NCBI GenBank assembly: GCA_008534395.1 | Contig: SHMQ01000049.1 | Span: 1-11,597 of the forward strand | Direction of reading: 5' to 3' | DNA from: Candidatus Acidulodesulfobacterium acidiphilum | GTDB lineage: Bacteria; SZUA-79; Acidulodesulfobacterales; Acidulodesulfobacteraceae | DNA length: 11,597 bases | Part shown: piece by piece, positions 7,064 through 11,597 of the stretch | Layout: each line of letters starts with the position of its first letter | Position numbering within the stretch: position 1 is the first letter of the stretch | Program-made: the position numbers and the translations under genes | Notes under the pieces: model-generated | What the model saw: only the letters and a program-made list of their open reading frames with translations | Told to the model about the DNA's origin: nothing | Database searches by the model: none

Positions 7064-7070
7064 TCCTTTT
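7064..7070 (-). promoter_or_regulatory. Shine-Dalgarno deciding the transglutaminase-like gene start
   Basis: AAAGGAT on the - strand is 9 bases from the ATG at 7054 and abuts the TTG at 7063. Spacing therefore favours the ATG, and it shortens the longest frame by three residues. Confidence 0.65.
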
Positions 7071-7124
7071 TTAATTTAAAAATTTAATTGGGTTAGTAAG
7101 CATATATATTGTATAGATATAAAA

Positions 7125-8273
7125 TCAGTCTTTAAAATTACAAATCGCATAAATACCGCATTTATCGCAATCCAACCTATTTCCGCCTTTTTTGCATATA
7201 TCCAATATTCCCAGCCTTGTAATAGCAAAATCGTATTTAGTAGGATCGTGGTAATCCAATTTCTTAAGATTTTCCGTTATTTCTTCCGCCATTTTAAAAG
7301 ACGGATTTTTCCGTTTGGTTAAACCTATATACTTGCTTATCCTGCCTATATGCGTATCTACCGGCATAATTAGCTGATAAGGCTGAATGCCGTTATTCCA
7401 GATACCGAAATCAAGATTGTCCGAATTTCTGACCATCCATCTTAAATATAAATTTATCCTTTTACACGGGCTGTTATCTTTTGGCGACGTAAAGAAAAAA
7501 CGAACCATGGAATTTTCGGGAAGATTTTTTGTTCCGTAAATTGACGAAAAATCGGCAATACGCAAAGCTCTTTCGCAAAAACTTTCGATAGCTTTTTTTA
7601 AATTTATATCGGACGGACTATATCCTATAAGGAAAAAATTTTCTATAGAACCGTATTGCCGTATTATTTTGCTTAAAATTAAAAACAATGCGGCGATATC
7701 TTTTTCTTTTATAAAGCGGTAATAAAAACCTTTAAAAAATTTTAATCCGTCTTTCACATTAAAATTGAAAGTAAATTCGTAAAATTTATGGCCTGTTATA
7801 CCGTCTATTTTATCCAATATTTTAAGAATCTGCGGGACACCGCCGAAAGCAAATCCTGCCGCTATAAAACCGGCTATTTCTATATCTTTAGCGTCATCGA
7901 ATTTATGGACGAATCCAAGAGGGTCGGAATAAAGATATGACTCTTCGAACTTGAAATACAAGTCTTCAAGACATTCTTTCAATTTTAGTATGTTGCCGTC
8001 TTTATTAAACGATTCGACCTTGCTTATAATTCCGTTTTCATAAACAAAAGTTTTACCGTCCGAAAGAGACCAGCAGTCGCCCTCCTCGAAAGGAAAAGGA
8101 ACGTTCATTCCCCTTCCTATAAAAACATCCTCTCCGTTTATTTTTGTATAAAAATTAAAATCGTTATCTTCCCAGATTAAAGACCTTCCGCCGTCTTCTG
8201 CAACTTCTGCAGATTCGCCTCTTTTGCCGCCGGATAACGGTAAAAATTTATCTGTCTCTTTATGATAACCCAT
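7125..8273 (-). CDS. DUF2400 / TIGR02757 family protein with C-terminal four-Cys motif
   Basis: Residues about 98-360 match the conserved TIGR02757/DUF2400 family: DPLGFVHKFDDAKDIEIAGFIAAGFAFGG around 117-145, KGFYYRF (181-187), CKRINLYLRWMVR (270-282), DFGIWN (288-293), and MPVDTHIGRISKYIGLTKR (303-321). Function is not established. The VDTHIxRIxxxxGL block resembles the catalytic Asp region of HhH-GPD DNA glycosylases (endonuclease III Asp138), with Asp306 here. The C-terminus has Cys360-x8-Cys369-x2-Cys372-x5-Cys378, close to the 4Fe-4S loop of endonuclease III (C-x6-C-x2-C-x5-C). A divergent DNA-lesion or nucleic-acid-binding iron-sulfur protein is therefore an inference. The first ~95 residues are an extension I do not recognise. 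The ATG at 8273 has only a weak AGG 8 bases upstream. The gene lies 155 bases after the flavodiiron gene. Confidence 0.85.
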   Translation of the reverse strand: MGYHKETDKFLPLSGGKRGESAEVAEDGGRSLIWEDNDFNFYTKINGEDVFIGRGMNVPFPFEEGDCWSLSDGKTFVYENGIISKVESFNKDGNILKLKECLEDLYFKFEESYLYSDPLGFVHKFDDAKDIEIAGFIAAGFAFGGVPQILKILDKIDGITGHKFYEFTFNFNVKDGLKFFKGFYYRFIKEKDIAALFLILSKIIRQYGSIENFFLIGYSPSDINLKKAIESFCERALRIADFSSIYGTKNLPENSMVRFFFTSPKDNSPCKRINLYLRWMVRNSDNLDFGIWNNGIQPYQLIMPVDTHIGRISKYIGLTKRKNPSFKMAEEITENLKKLDYHDPTKYDFAITRLGILDICKKGGNRLDCDKCGIYAICNFKD

Positions 8274-8428
8274 TATAATTAACCTATTTTATCTTATTTG
8301 ACCTATTTTTAATATTTTTTTATTGATATAAATAATTTTTCATTTTTATATTCTTTATTATTTTAAAAATAAAAACAGAAAAATTATAAATATATTGGCG
8401 TACGGGTAATATATAATACAATAAAATA

Positions 8429-9670
8429 CTATGAATCCTGCGTTATTTTATATGCAAAATCCATTCCGAATTTTTCGCATTTAACCAAATCTTCCTCAAA
8501 TGGCGTCATTTGAATTTTTAAGCCTTCCTGCGCTATAACAAATCTCAAGCTTTTCAAAATATCCTGTATCATTTGAACCGCTTCACCGCTCCATCCATAA
8601 CATCCGAATACCGCCGCTTTTTTATTTTTAACGTTAAGCATAACTAAGGAAGATATCATGTCGAATATAGGTTTTGGAGGTTTAGCGTTAAGCGTAGGCG
8701 AACCAACTATTACTGCATCCGCTTTTTCAATTTCATCGACTACGTAATCAGAGTTGCGGTCGACTAAATTTATTAAATCTACTTCCGTAAGTCCGTCTAT
8801 AGCCGCTCCTTTAGCGATGTGTTTTGCCATTTCTTCGGTATTTCCGTAAGCAGAAGCATAAACTATTACAATCTTTTTCAGAGTAGAATCAGAATTATTC
8901 GGTTTACTTGCTTCGATGTACCAGTCTATATATTTTTTTAAATTTTCCCTCAATACCGGACCGTGTGACGGCGCAATAATATTTATATCTAAGTTTTTAA
9001 TTTTCTCTATCGCGCTCAAAGAATAATTTTTGAACGGTCTCATTATATGGGTAAAATAAAATTTAAAATCCTCAAAAGCCTCTTCTTTGTTAGTTATTAA
9101 ATCGTTAAAAATATTGGCATCGCAATAATGGGCTCCGAAAAAATCGCAGGGAAAAAGTATTTTATCTTCTTTAAGATAGGTAAACATAGTATCCGGCCAG
9201 TGCAGAAACGGAGCGCTTATAAACTGCAGGGTTTTGCCGCCCAAATCTAAGGAATCGCCGTCGCCTACGGTAATATTATTATAATCTTTTTTTATAATAT
9301 GCTGTACGAAATGATGAGCGTTTTTTGAATAAACAAGCGTAGCGTCTTTGGCGATTTCTTTAATTATGTGAAGCGCGCCGGAATGGTCCGGTTCGGTATG
9401 ATTAATGATTATATAATTTATTTTAGAAATATCGGTAACCGAGTTTAACTTATTTATAAGCTGGTCTTTAGTATTCAGTTTTACGGTATCTATCAGGGCG
9501 GATTTTTCGCTTCCCTGAATGAAATAAGAATTATAGCTTGTTCCGTTAGCGGTGGGTACGACAATGTCGAATACCCTAAGATCCGGATCAAATGCTCCGG
9601 TATAATATACTCCGTCCTTTATTTTTACCGCTTTTTGAGATAAAATATTTTTGTTAACATTATTATCCAT
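8429..9670 (-). CDS. FprA-type flavodiiron protein (oxygen/NO reductase)
   Basis: Cytoplasmic enzyme that reduces O2 to water or NO to N2O, using electrons delivered by rubredoxin or F420H2/NADH partners. The 413 residues form the minimal class A architecture: a metallo-beta-lactamase-like diiron domain (about 1-255) followed by a flavodoxin domain (about 266-405), with no fused rubredoxin. Diiron ligands are all visible: HTEPDH (His91, Glu93, Asp95, His96), His157 in FLHWPD, Asp176 in FPCDFFG and His236 in APSHGP. The FMN phosphate loop is ASAYGNT (272-278). A GGAGG Shine-Dalgarno precedes the ATG by 9 bases and sits in the loop of a hairpin. The gene is divergent from hemW. Together with rubrerythrin it indicates an anaerobe that meets transient oxygen. 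Whether O2 or NO is the main substrate cannot be told. Confidence 0.95.
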   Translation of the reverse strand: MDNNVNKNILSQKAVKIKDGVYYTGAFDPDLRVFDIVVPTANGTSYNSYFIQGSEKSALIDTVKLNTKDQLINKLNSVTDISKINYIIINHTEPDHSGALHIIKEIAKDATLVYSKNAHHFVQHIIKKDYNNITVGDGDSLDLGGKTLQFISAPFLHWPDTMFTYLKEDKILFPCDFFGAHYCDANIFNDLITNKEEAFEDFKFYFTHIMRPFKNYSLSAIEKIKNLDINIIAPSHGPVLRENLKKYIDWYIEASKPNNSDSTLKKIVIVYASAYGNTEEMAKHIAKGAAIDGLTEVDLINLVDRNSDYVVDEIEKADAVIVGSPTLNAKPPKPIFDMISSLVMLNVKNKKAAVFGCYGWSGEAVQMIQDILKSLRFVIAQEGLKIQMTPFEEDLVKCEKFGMDFAYKITQDS

Positions 9671-9672
9671 AG

Positions 9673-9693
9673 ATTTAAACCTCCAGTTTAAAT
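9673..9693 (-). promoter_or_regulatory. Hairpin presenting the flavodiiron Shine-Dalgarno in its loop
   Basis: ATTTAAAC (9673-9680) and GTTTAAAT (9686-9693) are perfect 8-bp inverted repeats. In the mRNA the 5-base loop is UGGAG, and with the next stem G it makes the GGAGG ribosome binding site. The start codon follows 2 bases after the stem. The structure could display or sequester the site; the stem is A/U-rich with a single G-C pair, so stability is modest. DNA-level use as an operator is another option. Confidence 0.55.
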
Positions 9694-9855
9694 GTTAATG
9701 GATTTATAAAGGCCATAGGCTTATGCGGTCTATATAAATTCAATTTAATATTTACAAATTACGTTTTAAATATTATATCATATATAATAATAAATTTTAA
9801 GGATATACGGGCACAAATTTAACCATAAATAATTTATATTATATAGCGTAAATCA

Positions 9856-11088
9856 ATGAGTGAATTGAGCTTATATATTCATATACCGCTCTGCAAGAGC
9901 AAATGCAATTACTGTAATTTTTATTCTATACCTTTAGTTAAATTAAAAAAAACTTATAGCTTAAACTTCACCGAACTTTATCGGGAATTTTTAATAAAAG
10001 AAATAGGGCTAAACGTAAAAAAATATCATTTGGAAAATGCCCGCATAAAAAGCATATATTTCGGCGGAGGCACTCCTTCCGTTATGCCATCCGTTTTTTT
10101 TAGCGGTTTAATGGAATTTATGGGAAAAAACTTCAAAATTACAGGCGATGCGGAAATAACAACGGAAATAAATCCGGAAAGCTGCGATTTAGAAAAATTA
10201 TACGAATTGAAGATGCTCGGATTCAACAGGCTTTCTATAGGAGCGCAGAGTTTCGACGACGGCGTATTGAAAACCGCCGGAAGAATTCATAATAAAAAAG
10301 ATATATACCGCGCCGTTAATAACGCCAAAAAAGCAGGATTCAGCAATATTTCGCTCGATTTAATAATAGGACTTCCCGGACAGACGAAAAATATATTTTT
10401 AGACGATATTAATAATATTTTAGACATTTCCCCCGAACATATATCGGCCTATATGCTGTCTATCGAAGAAGGAAGCTTATTTTATAAAATTTATAACGAT
10501 AAAAACAGTTTTCCTGCCCATAAATCGCCCGAATTTATAGACGAAGAAAAAATAACGGATTATTATATAATATTATGCGAAATATTAAACAAACAATTTT
10601 ACGGACATTATGAAATATCCAACTTTGCCAAAAACGGATATGAAAGCAGGCATAATATAAACTACTGGAACAGGGGCGAATATTTGGGATTAGGGCCTTC
10701 TGCTTCATCTTTTTTAAAACTTGAAAACGGTAAAGAAATTCGAAAAACGAATGTTCCGGATTTAGAAAAATATATTCGGAATATTTCAAGAGATAATTGC
10801 AAAGAAGAAAGTAGCCGGATTAAAAAGCGGAATAGCGGACAAAATAAAAACGACGGAGATTTTGCAGAAATCCTTACGGAAAACGATAAAATAAACGAGG
10901 AGATATTTCTGTCGCTTAGAACGTCTTCCGGAATTGACGAAAAAATACTTAGAGAATTAGCAGGGAACGAAATTATAGATAGATTTATAAAAGAAGGACT
11001 TATGCAAAATTTTAAAGACAATATTTCGCTTACTATAAGAGGAATGCTTTTATCTTCGGAAATATTCGCACGTATTATGATGGTTTAG
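9856..11088 (+). CDS. hemW: HemW-type radical SAM haem chaperone
   Basis: Coproporphyrinogen III oxidase-like radical SAM protein. HemW relatives bind haem and deliver it to respiratory cytochromes; most do not oxidise coproporphyrinogen. YIHIPLCKSKCNYCNF (7-22) holds the radical SAM cluster cysteines Cys13, Cys17 and Cys20. FGGGTPS (69-75) is the SAM-contacting glycine motif. Further HemW blocks are TEINPES (103-109), RLSIGAQSF (125-133), LDLIIGLPGQT (167-177), YEISNFAKNG (252-261), HNINYWNRGEYLGLGPSA (266-283) and a C-terminal winged-helix-like end (LTIRGMLLS). Length (410) is slightly above the usual 375-390 because of a charged Lys/Asn/Ser-rich insertion at about 311-337. No Shine-Dalgarno lies before the ATG. 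The 185-bp divergent spacer with the flavodiiron gene has TATAAT at 9783-9788 but no convincing -35, so the promoter is uncertain. Confidence 0.93.
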   Translation: MSELSLYIHIPLCKSKCNYCNFYSIPLVKLKKTYSLNFTELYREFLIKEIGLNVKKYHLENARIKSIYFGGGTPSVMPSVFFSGLMEFMGKNFKITGDAEITTEINPESCDLEKLYELKMLGFNRLSIGAQSFDDGVLKTAGRIHNKKDIYRAVNNAKKAGFSNISLDLIIGLPGQTKNIFLDDINNILDISPEHISAYMLSIEEGSLFYKIYNDKNSFPAHKSPEFIDEEKITDYYIILCEILNKQFYGHYEISNFAKNGYESRHNINYWNRGEYLGLGPSASSFLKLENGKEIRKTNVPDLEKYIRNISRDNCKEESSRIKKRNSGQNKNDGDFAEILTENDKINEEIFLSLRTSSGIDEKILRELAGNEIIDRFIKEGLMQNFKDNISLTIRGMLLSSEIFARIMMV

Positions 11089-11096
11089 CAAAAACG

Positions 11097-11175
11097 CACG
11101 CATGATTAATTCGTAATAATTCGCTAAGGCCAATTACAAAAAGGATTACCGGCCCACGCATGTAAATCATTCGTA
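11097..11175 (+). repeat. Degenerate direct repeat between hemW and tRNA-Ser
   Basis: CACGCATG occurs at 11097-11104 and 11155-11162, each followed within 12 bases by ATTCGTA (ending at 11115 and 11175). The spacers between these parts differ in length and sequence. No coding potential is seen here, and a function is not evident. The rest of the 11089-11239 spacer holds the tRNA promoter. Confidence 0.3.
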
Positions 11176-11191
11176 TGCCGCAAGTTTTATA

Positions 11192-11220
11192 TTGCAATAA
11201 TAGAAATCAATATTTATAAT
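11192..11220 (+). promoter_or_regulatory. Sigma70-type promoter of tRNA-Ser
   Basis: TTGCAA (11192-11197, four of six bases of TTGACA) and a perfect TATAAT (11215-11220) are separated by the optimal 17 bases. Initiation would be near 11227, about 13 bases before the mature tRNA 5' end, as is common for tRNA genes. The promoter would also transcribe the downstream 134-bp repeats. Confidence 0.7.
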
Positions 11221-11239
11221 ATAATAATAAACTCTATAA

Positions 11240-11328
<89 letters not shown>

Positions 11329-11409
11329 TAAATAAACGCTATTTCTTATACAGTCATTTAATTCAATACAGGCCATAGGATTCGAACACCCGGAGCGCGT
11401 AGCGCATTA

Positions 11410-11462
11410 GGGGGTTCGTCGCTTTTAGCGTCCGAAGGACGCTCATCCCTCTCTCTCCGCCA
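11410..11462 (+). pseudogene. tRNA-Ser 3' fragment interrupted in the T-loop (copy 1; copy 2 at 11544-11596)
   Basis: GGGGGTTCG (11410-11418) equals the 5' half of the tRNA-Ser T-arm (11301-11309). ATCCCTCTCTCTCCGCCA (11445-11462) equals the rest of the T-arm and the acceptor 3' strand. Between them lie 26 bases (11419-11444) in place of the single A of the intact gene; these contain the hairpin AGCGTCC-GAA-GGACGCT. The D-arm and anticodon arm are absent, so it cannot make a tRNA. The second repeat has an identical fragment. It looks like a duplicated tRNA end invaded by, or fused to, a small palindromic element. Confidence 0.75.
11427..11443 (+). other. Strong 7-bp hairpin in each repeat (copy 2 at 11561-11577)
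   Basis: AGCGTCC and GGACGCT pair perfectly around a GAA triloop. An overlapping alternative, CGCT-TTT-AGCG (11420-11430), shares AGCG, so the two are mutually exclusive. No T-run follows, so it is not a classical intrinsic terminator; it could be an RNA processing or end-protection structure, or a REP-like palindrome. Confidence 0.6.
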
Positions 11463-11597
11463 TAAATAAACGCTATTTCTTATACAGTCATTTAATTCAA
11501 TACAGGCCATAGGATTCGAACACCCGGAGCGCGTAGCGCATTAGGGGGTTCGTCGCTTTTAGCGTCCGAAGGACGCTCATCCCTCTCTCTCCGCCAT

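Noticed and set aside
8282-8309. Direct repeat ACCTATTTT at 8282-8290 and 8301-8309 before the DUF2400 gene
   Set aside because: Only two 9-base copies in very AT-rich DNA, 19 bases apart, with no promoter in register; chance is likely.
10535-11021. Two antisense open frames under hemW (10535-10789 and 10662-11021)
   Set aside because: Both are shadows of conserved HemW sequence; one overlaps the other and neither has a start signal.

Overview
This is an AT-rich chromosomal stretch (coding and spacer DNA visibly low in G+C; only the tRNA genes and the repeats at the right edge are GC-rich). Its gene content suggests a Gram-negative anaerobe or microaerophile. Two oxygen or peroxide defence proteins typical of anaerobes (rubrerythrin and an FprA-type flavodiiron protein) sit beside a c-di-GMP synthase with a periplasmic sensor, a secreted DUF3857/transglutaminase-like protein and the haem chaperone HemW. 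An AT-rich deltaproteobacterial-type lineage (for example Acidulodesulfobacterales) would fit, but that placement is a guess from style and not demonstrated here.

Layout. A tRNA-Lys(UUU) gene opens the window, followed on the + strand by a membrane PAS-GGDEF diguanylate cyclase. From about 1.77 to 9.67 kb every gene is on the - strand. In transcription order (right to left) these are a flavodiiron protein, a DUF2400/TIGR02757 protein, a DUF3857/transglutaminase-like exported protein, rubrerythrin, an Asn/Gln-rich small protein, a phosphate butyryl/acetyltransferase-family enzyme, panB, and a DUF4282 membrane protein. The Asn/Gln-rich gene has its own near-consensus extended -10 promoter and appears to lead a tight Asn/Gln-rich - ptb-like - panB transcription unit. 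On the + strand, hemW is divergent from the flavodiiron gene. It is followed by a tRNA-Ser(UGA) gene with a clear sigma70-type promoter.

The most striking structure is at the right edge. Immediately after tRNA-Ser there are 2.14 perfect tandem copies of a 134-bp unit (11311-11597). Each unit carries the last 19 bp of the tRNA gene region, including the CCA. The T-arm-like part of each repeat is interrupted by a 26-bp segment that holds a strong hairpin. The architecture closely parallels the tyrT/rtT tandem repeats of E. coli, which also carry the 3' end of their tRNA.

Other points of interest are a transglutaminase-like protein whose expected catalytic Cys and His are Ala and Ser, a flavodiiron gene whose Shine-Dalgarno lies in the loop of an 8-bp hairpin, a DUF2400 protein ending in a four-cysteine motif like that of endonuclease III, and two genes (DUF4282 and the transglutaminase-like one) whose longest reading frames start too early and whose true starts are set by their ribosome binding sites. 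I did not find a CRISPR array, transposase, phage gene or defence system.
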